Shown here: positions 1 to 8,145 of the stretch, piece by piece
Numbering within the stretch: the first letter of the stretch is position 1
Layout of the letters: each line of letters starts with the position of its first letter
Source: Actinomycetes bacterium
GTDB taxonomy: Bacteria; Actinomycetota; Acidimicrobiia; Acidimicrobiales; Ilumatobacteraceae
DNA length: 34,998 nucleotides
Direction: 5' to 3'
NCBI GenBank assembly: GCA_025356335.1
Contig: JANXUF010000032.1
Span: 1 to 34,998, forward strand
Program-made: the position numbers and the translations under genes
The notes under the pieces: model-generated
What the model was told of the DNA's origin: nothing
The model's database searches: none
What the model saw: the letters and a program-made list of their open reading frames with translations, nothing else

Positions 1-1151
1 CGACATTCGACCGCTTGCGTCACCACGCTGTCGTCGCCGACGGGAACGGCGTCTCACTGCTCGACTACGCGACCTGCGACGCAGCGTTTCACGACACCGC
101 GCTGGTGCCGGGAATCGACTGGCTACTGCAAGATCTGGGACACGGCCCACTCTGGGGAACGTTCGATCACACGCTGACCGACGCAGAGGGAGACGCCCAC
201 CAACGCCTTCGTCGGGCGGTCAGCCCGTGGTTCACCGCCAGACGGATCGACGGTCTTCGTGAACGGACGCGGCAACTCGTCGACGGCCTCCTCGACCCTC
301 ACGTCGACGCCGATTCGCTGGAGGCGATGGAAGATCTCGCCGACCAGGTTCCGAGCGCATTGTTCTGCTGGATGGTCGGGGCTGATCCAGCGGATGCGGC
401 ATTGCTGGCGCGCTGGTCGAAATCGCTGCTGCTGGTCTTCACCGCTCAGGCATCGATGGTCGAGCCGGTCAAGGCGGCGAAGGCCGAACTGCTGGAGTAC
501 ACGCAGAAATTGCTCGAACTGAAGCGCCGCCAACCGGCGGACGATCTCGCTTCGGCGCTCGTCACGGCAACCGACAGCGGAGTCATCGACACGATCGACG
601 CGGCCTGCCTGCTCGAGGAGCTACTGAGCGCGTCCGTCGACAACACCGCGAACACGATCGGTACGGCCCTGCTCACGCTGGCGACGCACCCCGAGCAGTG
701 GACGCTGGTCCACCGTCAGCCGCATGACGGCGCCGATGGTGGCCTCTCCGGTGACCGATCGCTGCTGGCAAACACGCTCGAGGAGTGCGGACGCTTCGAA
801 CCGGCGATCCGCCACACGATCAAGTACGCAACGGCCGACACCGAGCTGATCGGCCACCCCATCACCCGTGGCACCTATGTCACCATTCGCATTGCCGCAG
901 CACACCGTGACCCGGCTGTCCACCTCGATCCACATCGATTCGATGTGACCCGCAAGCTTGCCAAACCGCAACTCGCCTTCGGAGCGGGTCGTCACTATTG
1001 CCTCGGGGCGGCGCTCGGCAAGATGGAACTGCAGGAGGCCGTCGGCGGGGTCATCAGTCGCTGGTCTTCCGCTGCTGTCGGTGACGGTGCGATTATGAAC
1101 ATCGCGGCGTCAGGACATGTCGCCCGCCTACCGCTGGAGTTGACCCGATGA
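1..1151 (+). CDS. Cytochrome P450 (5' end outside window)
   Basis: Heme-thiolate monooxygenase. The reading frame is open from the first bases; the first possible internal start is a TTG at 15, giving 378 aa, shorter than the usual ~400, so the true start probably lies upstream. The heme-binding loop FGAGRHYCLGAALG is clear, with its ligand Cys about residue 329 counted from the TTG. An I-helix segment SASVDNTAN carries the acid-Thr pair, and an ExxR motif is present in EECGR. The substrate cannot be read from sequence. No ferredoxin or ferredoxin reductase gene is adjacent, so electrons must come from elsewhere. The stop overlaps the next start (ATGA at 1148), making it the first visible gene of a coupled operon of hydrolases and suggesting that it oxidises the compound they later cleave. 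That role is inference. Confidence 0.93.
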   Translation, partial: TFDRLRHHAVVADGNGVSLLDYATCDAAFHDTALVPGIDWLLQDLGHGPLWGTFDHTLTDAEGDAHQRLRRAVSPWFTARRIDGLRERTRQLVDGLLDPHVDADSLEAMEDLADQVPSALFCWMVGADPADAALLARWSKSLLLVFTAQASMVEPVKAAKAELLEYTQKLLELKRRQPADDLASALVTATDSGVIDTIDAACLLEELLSASVDNTANTIGTALLTLATHPEQWTLVHRQPHDGADGGLSGDRSLLANTLEECGRFEPAIRHTIKYATADTELIGHPITRGTYVTIRIAAAHRDPAVHLDPHRFDVTRKLAKPQLAFGAGRHYCLGAALGKMELQEAVGGVISRWSSAAVGDGAIMNIAASGHVARLPLELTR

Positions 1152-1822
1152 CCGCTTCCCCCTCTCCGTCTTCCCCCTCTCCGTCCCCTTCCCCTTCTCC
1201 CTCCCCGTCCGGTTCCGCCGCTGACGACGCGTCGAGGTGGGAGAGACCGATTCCGCACTACTCGCTGGACCCGTTCACCGACAGCAGGACGATTCACGGA
1301 CTGGTCACCGACGAGGTTCGGTCTGCACTGCACAAGCACGTCAGGGCCGGTCGGATCGAACAGTCGATCCGCGCCGCCATCGAACTGGCGCGAACCGACG
1401 CCGACCACGAATCGATGATGTGGAACCGTCTGCGAGTGATGGCGGCGGAGGACATCGGCCTTGCAGACCCGAACGCACCGGCGATCGTCTATGCACTCTG
1501 GCAGAGCGCTGAAGCAGCACCTCCAGCGGCCTACGACCGTCTCGTCTTTGCCGCCCAGGCTGCCGGCTACCTCGCCAGTTCGCCGAAGGATCCGACACCG
1601 GTCGAGATCATGCAGGTCGTCCTGCACGAGGAGCTGACGCCCGACATTCCCGACGCAGCCATCGACATCCACACCAAACGCGGGCAACTGCTCGGCCGAA
1701 CGATGTCCGACTGGTATGCTACCGGCACCTTCGTCAAGCCTGAAGTGGCCGGTCGTGACCAGGTCTGGCGCGAGCGACTCGCCGACGTCTATCTCCGCCT
1801 CGATCCCCCGGCGAGCAGTTGA
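1148..1822 (+). CDS. Stand-alone protein resembling the RarA/MgsA C-terminal domain
   Basis: A 224-aa protein. After a low-complexity Ser-Pro tract (residues ~3-20) it has the sequence style of the C-terminal domain of the RarA/MgsA replication-recombination ATPase: an alternating helix pattern around DEVRSALHKHVRAGR, then RLRVMAAEDIGLADPNAP, then an AAQAAGYLASSPKD segment. It ends with IPDAAIDIHTKRGQLLGR, a motif I associate with stand-alone relatives of this domain. No AAA+ ATPase domain or Walker motif is present. In RarA this region serves for oligomerisation and clamp-loader-like assembly; its role alone is unknown. The gene sits by ATGA overlap inside a catabolic operon, which is odd for a DNA-maintenance domain. 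The N-terminal coding DNA contains a perfect 15-bp tandem duplication (1156-1185). Family assignment is from memory of the motif and moderately sure. Confidence 0.65.
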   Translation: MTASPSPSSPSPSPSPSPSPSGSAADDASRWERPIPHYSLDPFTDSRTIHGLVTDEVRSALHKHVRAGRIEQSIRAAIELARTDADHESMMWNRLRVMAAEDIGLADPNAPAIVYALWQSAEAAPPAAYDRLVFAAQAAGYLASSPKDPTPVEIMQVVLHEELTPDIPDAAIDIHTKRGQLLGRTMSDWYATGTFVKPEVAGRDQVWRERLADVYLRLDPPASS

Positions 1823-2337
1823 ACGGGTTGATCGTGCGCATTGCCGACGTTCGCGAGGACGAAACCCTGCAGACACAGAGTCCTCCTACGTTCGCAACGG
1901 TGACCCGCGAGCCGAAGACCACCGAGCCGAAGACCACCGAACCGAAGACCACCGAACAGAAGACCACCGAGTCCGCCATTGACGAGGTCATCGCCTGCGC
2001 CCATGCGTACGAGCAGGCGCTGATCGACGGAGACGGCGCGGCCGCAGCGGCCTTCTTCGCCGACGCCGACGACGTCAGCCGCTTTGGTCCGGAGGGCGCA
2101 CAGCTCGGCCGCCAGGCGGTCGTCGCCCTGCGGACGTCGTACTCACCGATGGTCACGCCGGTCTGGCTCGACGAGCAGGCCCGTCTGCTGGCGCCCGGGC
2201 TGATCGTGCACCTCGCCGTGTTGCAGCGCAGCGGGGTGACCGTGCAGCGGACGCAGGTGTGGAAGCACGACGGCTCGGCGTGGCGGATCCACCACGCCCA
2301 CGTTTCACGACTCGCCGACCCGCAGGTGCCATCGTGA
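1819..2337 (+). CDS. AtzH/HpxZ-like small protein (NTF2-like fold)
   Basis: A 172-aa protein. The C-terminal ~115 residues look like the AtzH-like (DUF3225) family, NTF2/SnoaL-type proteins found beside amidases in cyanurate (AtzH) and oxalurate (HpxZ) gene clusters. The visible signature is YEQALIDGD, then VSRFGPEG, then GRQAVVALRTS, and finally VWKHDGSAWRIHHAHVS. The N-terminal ~50 residues are unrelated and carry a four-unit TTEPK-type repeat encoded by 15-bp tandem repeats (1909-1968), probably a disordered linker. The start is uncertain: TTG at 1819 overlaps the previous stop (TTGA), and in-frame GTG codons at 1834 and 1903 are alternatives. The following isochorismatase-like and amidase genes fit the AtzH neighbourhood. 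Biochemical role is inferred only. Confidence 0.6.
   Translation: MNGLIVRIADVREDETLQTQSPPTFATVTREPKTTEPKTTEPKTTEQKTTESAIDEVIACAHAYEQALIDGDGAAAAAFFADADDVSRFGPEGAQLGRQAVVALRTSYSPMVTPVWLDEQARLLAPGLIVHLAVLQRSGVTVQRTQVWKHDGSAWRIHHAHVSRLADPQVPS
1909..1968 (+). repeat. 15-bp tandem repeat, 4 units, in frame
   Basis: Four consecutive 15-bp units of the type gagccgaagaccacc. The first two are identical and the third and fourth have one and two changes. They encode EPKTT, EPKTT, EPKTT and EQKTT in the N-terminal linker of the AtzH-like protein. The unit length keeps the frame, so copy number could change without disrupting the gene. Confidence 0.95.
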
Positions 2338-3152
2338 ACGAAACCGTCCCCGAGTCGAGGACCGAACCTCAGTCAGAACCACTTCCCGAACCCGGATCGA
2401 TCGGCGCCGGAATTCGCAACCGGTGGGTCGCGACCGATGGAACAGTGGTCCTGAGTCGTGTCACACGACCGCAAGCGACGGTCTCCGTCGATGCGCTTCC
2501 GACGGCGATCAATCTCGACCTGTCCCGGACCGCGGTCGTCATCGTCGACATGCAGAACGACTTCTGCCATACAGACGGTTGGCTTGCATCGATCGGCGTT
2601 GACGTGAGCGCCGCACGGGCACCGATCCCGGCCCTCGCAATGGCGCTACCGCGCCTGCGCGAATCCGGCGTCGCCGTCGTCTGGCTGAACTGGGGAACCC
2701 GTCAGGACCGCGCCAATCTTCCTCCGAATGTGATCCATGTCTTCGACCCTGACGGGACCGGCGTCGGGATCGGCTCGACTGAACCAACCGGTTCACCAGT
2801 CTTGCAGCTCGGCTCGTGGGGTGCCGCTGTCGTCGAGGAATTGCGCGCATCACCCGCGGATCGATGGGTCCACAAGCATCGGATGAGCGGATTCTGGGAT
2901 ACAGATCTCGACTCCGTCCTGCGCAACCTCGATGTCACCACACTGCTGTTCGCCGGGCTCAACGCCGATCAGTGCGTGCTGGCGACGCTCATCGATGCGG
3001 CGTGTATCGGCTACGACGTCATCATGCTGGAGGACGCCTCGGCGACGACGTCGCCGGCATTCTGCTGGGACGCCACCGTCTACAACGTGCGTCGATGCTT
3101 CGGTTTCACCGCGCTGCTCTCCGACATCGTCGCGGCGATAGTGCCGGCGTGA
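2334..3152 (+). CDS. RutB/biuret-hydrolase-like cysteine hydrolase (isochorismatase fold)
   Basis: A 272-aa amidohydrolase of the isochorismatase-like superfamily. The catalytic triad is visible: D72 in VVIVDMQNDF, K181 in HKHRMSGFW and the nucleophile C214 in LNADQCV. The order, spacing and flanking blocks (GSWGAAVVEEL; SGFWDTDLDSVLRNLDV; a C-terminal FGFTALLSDI block) resemble RutB (ureidoacrylate hydrolase) and biuret amidohydrolases, so cleavage of a ureide or carbamoyl C-N bond is likely; the exact substrate is not determined. The start is GTG 2334, overlapping the preceding stop (GTGA); the frame is open further upstream, but that would run deep into the AtzH-like gene. The first ~65 residues form a Glu/Pro-rich tail plus a short extra segment before the core. 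The stop overlaps the amidase start. Confidence 0.88.
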   Translation: MNETVPESRTEPQSEPLPEPGSIGAGIRNRWVATDGTVVLSRVTRPQATVSVDALPTAINLDLSRTAVVIVDMQNDFCHTDGWLASIGVDVSAARAPIPALAMALPRLRESGVAVVWLNWGTRQDRANLPPNVIHVFDPDGTGVGIGSTEPTGSPVLQLGSWGAAVVEELRASPADRWVHKHRMSGFWDTDLDSVLRNLDVTTLLFAGLNADQCVLATLIDAACIGYDVIMLEDASATTSPAFCWDATVYNVRRCFGFTALLSDIVAAIVPA

Positions 3153-4474
3153 GCGAGCCCGCGGACAGACCGCCGTCCGTCGCCGTGCCTGTCGACACGG
3201 TCGATGCATTCATCGGCGACCCTGCACTGCTCGCGTCCGGCAGGCCCGGCGGTCCGCTGGCTGGTCTGACGCTCGCCGTGAAGGATCTCTTCGACATTGC
3301 CGGTGTCGTGACCGGTGCGGGGAATCCGACGTACGCGGCGACGCACCGGGCGGCAGAGTCGACAGCCAGAGCGGTGACCCAACTCGTGGCCGGGGGTGCC
3401 AGTGTCGTCGGCAAGACGATCACCGACGAACTCGCATACTCGCTGTCCGGCACGAACATCCACTACGGGACACCGCGCAATGTCGCCGCACCTGGCCGGA
3501 TCCCTGGTGGATCGTCAGCTGGGTCGGCAGCGGCCGTCGCCGCCGGGCTGGTCGACTTTGCGCTCGGTACCGATACCGCCGGTTCCATCCGAGTCCCTGC
3601 GAGCTACTGCGGCATCGTCGGATGGCGGCCCACCCATGGCGCCATTTCGCTGGACGGTGTCGTCCCATTGGCACCGTCGTTCGATACGGCAGGGCTGCTG
3701 GCTCGTGACCCCGCCGTCGTGCTCGCCGGTGCACGAATTCTGCTCGACAACGGTGCACCTCTCGCCGGCAGTACACTGCCGGGCAACGGTGCGTCCACCG
3801 ATTCGACGTGGGTGACCGATCGGCCAGGTGGACCGATTGCGACGACCCCGTCCTACGTCGAGCGCGTGCGATTCGCAGTCATCGCCGAGACGCTGATGGA
3901 CTCCTCGCCCGCCGTTGCCGACGCCGTCAGTCGCATCGCCATCGAATGCGGATCGCCCTCCGTTCCGCTCGTGTTGGGCGTCGATCTCGACGACACGTTG
4001 ATGGCGTTCAGAATGCGTCAGGGGTGGGAGGCATGGCAGGCACATGGCGAATGGATTCGCTCCACCGCCGGCATCGGAGGACCGAAGTTCGGCCCCGGAA
4101 TCGCCAGTCGCTTCGAAGCGGCATCGCACATCACGCTCGCCGACGTTGCCGTCGCCGACCGTATCCGGTCAACCGTTCGCAGCATCCTCGACGAAGCGAC
4201 GGCCGGCGACACGATCCTCGTGATGCCAGCGGCGGCCGGCGCAGCGCCTGGAGCGCCTGCGGATCGCCAGGCCCATGAGATGCAACGGATGCGGACACTG
4301 CGCTTGACCTCGATTGCCGGACTCGCCGGTCTACCCGTGGTCGTCCTGCCGATCGCCGAGGTCGAAGGTCTGCCACTCGGCGTTGCCTTCGTAGGCGCGC
4401 GCGGCAGCGACCTTCAGCTGATCAGCGCCGTCAGCAGCATGGCGTCATTCCTCGCCGGGCGCGTCACCGAATGA
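3149..4474 (+). CDS. Amidase-signature hydrolase, AMI1-like
   Basis: A 441-aa amidase-signature enzyme that hydrolyses a carboxamide to acid and ammonia through a Ser-cisSer-Lys triad. The triad is K45 (AVKDLFD), cis-Ser S122 in GGSSAGS and nucleophile S146 in GTDTAGSIRVPAS; the S-S spacing of 24 residues is normal for the family. The blocks GKTITDELAYSLSGTNIHYG and VPASYCGIVGWRP resemble plant AMI1 (indole-3-acetamide hydrolase) and its bacterial relatives more than GatA. The start is GTG 3149, overlapping the stop of the upstream hydrolase (GTGA); the frame is open to 2816, but that stretch lies inside the neighbouring gene. The stop overlaps the cupin start (ATGA). No AtzG-like small partner is visible. 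The substrate is unknown, though operon context points to an amide or ureide intermediate. Confidence 0.92.
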   Translation: MSEPADRPPSVAVPVDTVDAFIGDPALLASGRPGGPLAGLTLAVKDLFDIAGVVTGAGNPTYAATHRAAESTARAVTQLVAGGASVVGKTITDELAYSLSGTNIHYGTPRNVAAPGRIPGGSSAGSAAAVAAGLVDFALGTDTAGSIRVPASYCGIVGWRPTHGAISLDGVVPLAPSFDTAGLLARDPAVVLAGARILLDNGAPLAGSTLPGNGASTDSTWVTDRPGGPIATTPSYVERVRFAVIAETLMDSSPAVADAVSRIAIECGSPSVPLVLGVDLDDTLMAFRMRQGWEAWQAHGEWIRSTAGIGGPKFGPGIASRFEAASHITLADVAVADRIRSTVRSILDEATAGDTILVMPAAAGAAPGAPADRQAHEMQRMRTLRLTSIAGLAGLPVVVLPIAEVEGLPLGVAFVGARGSDLQLISAVSSMASFLAGRVTE

Positions 4475-4998
4475 CGGACGAGCTCACCGCCGACGAGCCG
4501 TCAATCAGCCCACTCTCCGGTCCTGCTGACCCTGCTGACCCTGCTGACCCTGCGGCTCCGATCGTCGCGCCGTCATTGTTCGATGCGACGACCGTCGACT
4601 GTCATCACATCAGCGCCGGCGACACGGTTCGGCTCGCAGTCGTGCGACCGCCGACGGCCGCCGACGACTTCAGCGTGTCGTTCGAGGTGTGGGATCCAGG
4701 CGGCGCTCAACCACCGAACAGCCACCCAACATCGACCGAGACATTCTGGTTTCTACAGGGCGAAGGCGTTGCGGTCAGCGACGGGATCGAGCTGACGATC
4801 CGCGCCGGACAATTGCTGGTGCTCCCGCCCGGTTCCGTGCACCACATCCGCAACACCGGACCAGGACGGCTGTACGCCATCACCACGATGCTGCCGGACC
4901 ACGGGTTTGCCGAACTTATCGCCGCCGGTCCTCCCGCTGGCCTCGATGACGAGGACCTCGCTCTCCTGCGTGCGGCAATCCCGAAGCAGAGCAGATGA
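4471..4998 (+). CDS. Single-domain cupin protein
   Basis: A 175-aa protein with one cupin barrel in residues ~50-150. Cupin motif 1 is represented by [19 protein letters not shown] and motif 2 by [13 protein letters not shown], which retain His/Glu positions able to bind a metal. Such proteins may be dioxygenases, isomerases or ligand sensors, and sequence alone does not decide. The N-terminal ~35 residues are Pro/Ala/Asp-rich and include three PAD units from a perfect 9-bp tandem repeat at 4522-4548. ATG 4471 overlaps the amidase stop. It is the last clearly coupled member of the operon; the next gene starts 157 nt downstream. Confidence 0.85.
   Translation: MTDELTADEPSISPLSGPADPADPADPAAPIVAPSLFDATTVDCHHISAGDTVRLAVVRPPTAADDFSVSFEVWDPGGAQPPNSHPTSTETFWFLQGEGVAVSDGIELTIRAGQLLVLPPGSVHHIRNTGPGRLYAITTMLPDHGFAELIAAGPPAGLDDEDLALLRAAIPKQSR
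4522..4548 (+). repeat. 9-bp tandem repeat x3
   Basis: Three perfect copies of cctgctgac encode a Pro-Ala-Asp repeat in the N-terminal tail of the cupin protein. A partial fourth copy (cctgcggc) follows. Confidence 0.95.
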
Positions 4999-5155
4999 CC
5001 GATCCAGCACAAGCAACCAACCCGGCATTGGCGGACCGACCCCACGAGCCTGGCCCGAGTCACGAGATCTCGCAGCGACTGCGACATTCGGTGAATCGGC
5101 CGTGGCAATCGTGGCGACGGCCGCAGACGACGGGCGGCATGTAGGGTCGCGCCGC

Positions 5156-5872
5156 ATGGCGCAGCCGAACGCAGTGGTAGCCGGCCTGCTGCCGATCTGG
5201 CGTGAGACGATCGCCCTCGGCCAGGCGCTGCCATCGGAGGATGAACTCGCCGAACTACTCGGTGCAAGCAGGCCGGCGATTCGCGAGGCACTGATCCGTA
5301 TGGAGGCCAACGGACTCGTCCGGCGCCTGCACGGTGCCGGAACGTTCGCCAACCCTGCCGCACTGCAGATGCTGCTGCGCCTCGACAGCGACACCGATTT
5401 TTCTGCTCGCCTCTCAGCCGCCGGGTTCGACGTCGCCGTCGAACTGCTCGAGTCGACCATCGTCATGGTCTCAGAATCTGATGCCGAACGGATGAAGTTC
5501 CAGCCCGGTACACGTGCGTTGCGCACCGTGAAACGATGGCGAGCTGACGGCTTGACGGTGGCAGCTGCCGTCGATCATCTGCCGCTCGCCCGCCGGGTCA
5601 CCGACGAGCAGGCGCTCGAACTCGCCGCACGACCGGTTCGTGAGCTGGCTGGCGTCCTCGGACTCGGCAAAGCAGACTGGTTGTGCACGTGGCCGAGCGC
5701 TGTCGAACTGGCCGCCGACGTCGCCGAACGCCTCGAATACGACGTCGGGCGGGCAGCACTGTGCATCGAACAGGTCGGTGTCGATCGGCGCAACACCCGC
5801 GTCTTCCATGCACTGGAGCACCACCGACCGGGTGTCGTCGAATACGGGCTGATCCGCACCGCGTCCAGTTGA
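5156..5872 (+). CDS. GntR-family regulator, HutC-type (wHTH + UTRA)
   Basis: A 238-aa transcription factor. Residues ~1-65 form a GntR winged helix: [20 protein letters not shown], then [17 protein letters not shown] for the wing. Residues ~80-235 look like the UTRA ligand-binding domain of HutC-type regulators, with [18 protein letters not shown] and a final [21 protein letters not shown] strand. ATG 5156 fits a direct start of the DNA-binding domain; an in-frame GTG at 5102 would add 18 residues. It lies in the same direction behind the hydrolase operon and is the obvious candidate for its ligand-responsive repressor. A strong hairpin follows at 5901-5946. The inducer is unknown. Confidence 0.88.
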   Translation: MAQPNAVVAGLLPIWRETIALGQALPSEDELAELLGASRPAIREALIRMEANGLVRRLHGAGTFANPAALQMLLRLDSDTDFSARLSAAGFDVAVELLESTIVMVSESDAERMKFQPGTRALRTVKRWRADGLTVAAAVDHLPLARRVTDEQALELAARPVRELAGVLGLGKADWLCTWPSAVELAADVAERLEYDVGRAALCIEQVGVDRRNTRVFHALEHHRPGVVEYGLIRTASS

Positions 5873-5900
5873 CGCCGCTCGACGAGAGCGAGGACGGCTT

Positions 5901-5946
5901 CCGTGTCACCGAATGTGTGCTGATCTGCGCACATTCGGTGACACGG
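5901..5946. terminator. Perfect 17-bp hairpin after the GntR gene
   Basis: The left arm 5901-5917 (ccgtgtcaccgaatgtg) is exactly complementary to the right arm 5930-5946, with a 12-nt loop. It begins 28 nt after the regulator stop. There is no T-run, so it is either a U-tract-less actinobacterial terminator or a protein-binding palindrome. Eleven-base pieces of the arms recur at 4463-4473 and 5084-5094. Confidence 0.7.
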
Positions 5947-5987
5947 GCCGTCGTTGCGGCTCGACCTGCGGTGACCCCGGAGTCGCC

Positions 5988-6006
5988 ATTACCGGCCAGC
6001 GGTAAT
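5988..6006. promoter_or_regulatory. Inverted repeat before the coiled-coil gene
   Basis: Perfect 7-bp inverted repeat attaccg-N5-cggtaat. The right arm runs into taatac (6003-6008), a possible -10 element only ~10 nt before ATG 6019. That spacing would suit a leaderless transcript with an overlapping operator. The structure is visible; the function is inferred. Confidence 0.35.
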
Positions 6007-6018
6007 ACATTCGGGTCG

Positions 6019-6417
6019 ATGCCGAGCCGACGCCGACCGAAGTTGCCTCCCGCCCCGCCGCCGACCGACGCCGAGCGCTTCGCCAAGGCGGTGCGCAGCT
6101 CCGAAGCAGCGGCGCGCAAGGCCGTGCAGGACGAAAAAGATCGCAAGGCGGCCGAGGAACGCCGCAAGGTCGAAGCGGCCGAGGCCAGGGTTCGGTTGGA
6201 GCAGGCGAAAGTCGCCCACCAGCAGGCCGTCGAGATGGTGAAGACCGCCAAACGCAGCGGTAAGGGTGCACCGGAGGCCGACCAGGCATGGCGCGTCGCC
6301 AAGGCGAACCTGCTCGAACTCGAGACCGGTCAACGCCCCGCCTGGGCCCCGAAGCCACCCGACCCGGAGATCGATTCCGAGGGCGAGACCGACAGAACCC
6401 CGAAGGACACGCCATGA
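6019..6417 (+). CDS. Small charged coiled-coil protein of unknown function
   Basis: A 132-aa protein, not recognised. It starts at ATG 6019 with a basic, proline-rich head (MPSRRRPKLPPAPPP). Residues ~18-85 are an Ala/Lys/Glu/Arg-rich helix with heptad character (DEKDRKAAEERRKVEAAEAR), very likely a coiled coil. The tail is acidic and proline-rich. No membrane segment, signal peptide or catalytic motif is visible. The frame is open upstream to 5683, but that region overlaps the GntR gene and the hairpin, so the ATG is preferred. It ends 58 nt before the ABC-F gene. Confidence 0.65.
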   Translation: MPSRRRPKLPPAPPPTDAERFAKAVRSSEAAARKAVQDEKDRKAAEERRKVEAAEARVRLEQAKVAHQQAVEMVKTAKRSGKGAPEADQAWRVAKANLLELETGQRPAWAPKPPDPEIDSEGETDRTPKDTP

Positions 6418-6475
6418 GGCTGAGCGAGCGACACGAAGTGAGGGAGAGGGACCGGCTTCGGCGATACTCGCTGGC

Positions 6476-8110
6476 GTGAGCAGCATCGTGGTGTCCGAGT
6501 TGGAATACGCGCCACCTGGCGGCGACTCGCTGTTCTTCGACGTCAGCTTCGGCGTGGCCCCTGGAGAGCATGCGGCACTCGTCGGTCCGAACGGCGTCGG
6601 CAAGAGCACGATCCTGCGCATCCTTTCCGGCCGTATCCAGGCCGACTGCGGCGAGTTCGCCGTCGGCGGATCGATGCTGACGATGACCCAGGACGTCGGC
6701 ATGTCCTCCCCGACGGACACGCTGCGGGAGATGCTGCTCGAGGTCGCACCGCCAGCGCTTCGTGTCGCCGGGCTGGCACTCGTCGCTGCCGAACGTGCAC
6801 TTGCGGACGGGACCGACGACGGTATGGGGTACGCAACGGCGATCACCGACTGGGGTGACCTCGGCGGCTACGAACTCGAAACCAAGTGGGACGCAGCGGC
6901 ACATCGCAGCGTCAAGACGCCGATCGACGATTTCTCCCGGCGACTCGTATCGGAGCTGTCCGGCGGTGAGCGCAAACGACTCGTGCTCGACCTGCTGCTC
7001 ACCAGTGGCGCCGACGTGCTGCTGCTCGACGAGCCCGACAACTACCTCGACATACCGACCCGTGGCTGGCTCGAGGAGCAGATCAGGGCGAGCCGGTCGA
7101 CGATCCTGATGGTCAGTCACGACCGCACGCTGCTCGGCAGGGTGGCGACCAAGATCATCGCCGTCGAAGGCTCCGGCTGCTGGGTCCACGGCGGTTCGTA
7201 CGCGACGTTCCCCGAGGCGCGCGCCAGACGCCAGGAACTGCTCGGCGACGCTGTCAAACGGTGGCACGACGAGGAACGCCGCCTCTATCAGCACATGAAG
7301 ATCATGAAGCAGCGCGCCGCACAGAACTTCAAGAACGCCACCAAGGCCAATGCCGCAGAAACGCGCTGGGAGAAGTTCGTGGCCGCCGGGCCTCCGCCAC
7401 CTCCGGTCCCCGATCAACAGATCCACGTCAAGCTGCGCGGCGCCGACTCGGCCAGACGCGTCGCCAAGTTGGAGAAGGTATCGATCGGCGACCTCTTCCT
7501 GCCGTTCTCCGACGAGGTCTACTTCGGCGAACGACTCGGCCTGATCGGCCCCAACGGCACGGGCAAGAGCCACCTACTGCGCGCCCTTGCCGGAACGGAC
7601 GAACCCGACACCGGCACGATCAGCTACGGCCCGCGTACCTCGATCGGCGTCTTCACGCAGATCAACGACAGGGCGGATTTCATCGGCAGGGAATGTATGG
7701 ACATCGCCCGCGAACGACTGTTCGACGACGAGAAATCGATGAAGGCGCTGGCCCGCTACGGCCTTGCCGGCGCCGCCCGACAGGAGTTCCAGACACTGTC
7801 CGGCGGGCAGAAGGCACGCCTCGAGATCATGTGCCTGGAACTCGAAGGCCACAACGTGCTGCTGCTCGACGAACCGACGGACAACCTCGACGTCGAGTCG
7901 TCGGAGGCGCTGGAAAAGGCGCTCGACGGCTTCCAGGGAACGGTCGTCGCCGTCAGCCACGACCGTACGTTCCTGTCGCAGTTCGACCGCTTCCTGATGA
8001 TCACCGACGATGGCGAGGTCTACGAACTTCCCGACTACGACGTCGCCATGGCCGGTCTTGCGCAGCCGGACACACTGGCGACCCTGCGCCTCGCAAAGAA
8101 CCTCACGTAG
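6476..8110 (+). CDS. ABC-F family ATPase (ribosome-associated type)
   Basis: A 544-aa soluble protein with two ABC ATPase domains and no membrane segments, the layout of ABC-F translation factors (EttA/Uup and antibiotic-resistance ABC-Fs). Domain 1 has Walker A GPNGVGKST, signature LSGGERKRL and Walker B VLLLDEPDNYLDI. Domain 2 has GPNGTGKSHLL, signature LSGGQKARLEIM and Walker B NVLLLDEPTDNLDV. The interdomain linker around residues ~255-325 is charged and helical (KRWHDEERRLYQHMKIMKQR), as expected for the P-site tRNA-interacting motif. The normal Walker A Ser/Thr after GKS is His in domain 2. GTG 6476 is chosen because the fold begins immediately afterwards; longer upstream starts enter the previous gene. 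Which ABC-F subfamily it belongs to cannot be told here. Confidence 0.93.
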   Translation: MSSIVVSELEYAPPGGDSLFFDVSFGVAPGEHAALVGPNGVGKSTILRILSGRIQADCGEFAVGGSMLTMTQDVGMSSPTDTLREMLLEVAPPALRVAGLALVAAERALADGTDDGMGYATAITDWGDLGGYELETKWDAAAHRSVKTPIDDFSRRLVSELSGGERKRLVLDLLLTSGADVLLLDEPDNYLDIPTRGWLEEQIRASRSTILMVSHDRTLLGRVATKIIAVEGSGCWVHGGSYATFPEARARRQELLGDAVKRWHDEERRLYQHMKIMKQRAAQNFKNATKANAAETRWEKFVAAGPPPPPVPDQQIHVKLRGADSARRVAKLEKVSIGDLFLPFSDEVYFGERLGLIGPNGTGKSHLLRALAGTDEPDTGTISYGPRTSIGVFTQINDRADFIGRECMDIARERLFDDEKSMKALARYGLAGAARQEFQTLSGGQKARLEIMCLELEGHNVLLLDEPTDNLDVESSEALEKALDGFQGTVVAVSHDRTFLSQFDRFLMITDDGEVYELPDYDVAMAGLAQPDTLATLRLAKNLT

Positions 8111-8145
8111 CCCTCGAACGGTCATCACTGGATAGCGTCGCCGAC

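Noticed and set aside
4995..5144. A 49-codon ORF whose ATG overlaps the cupin stop (ATGA)
   Set aside because: The overlap fits the operon style, but the peptide is Pro/Arg-rich, has no recognisable pattern and runs through the region expected to hold the GntR promoter. Not enough to call a gene.
5906..7573. Long minus-strand frame (555 codons) opposite the coiled-coil and ABC-F genes
   Set aside because: Both plus-strand genes are well supported by motifs; this is a complementary-strand artefact.
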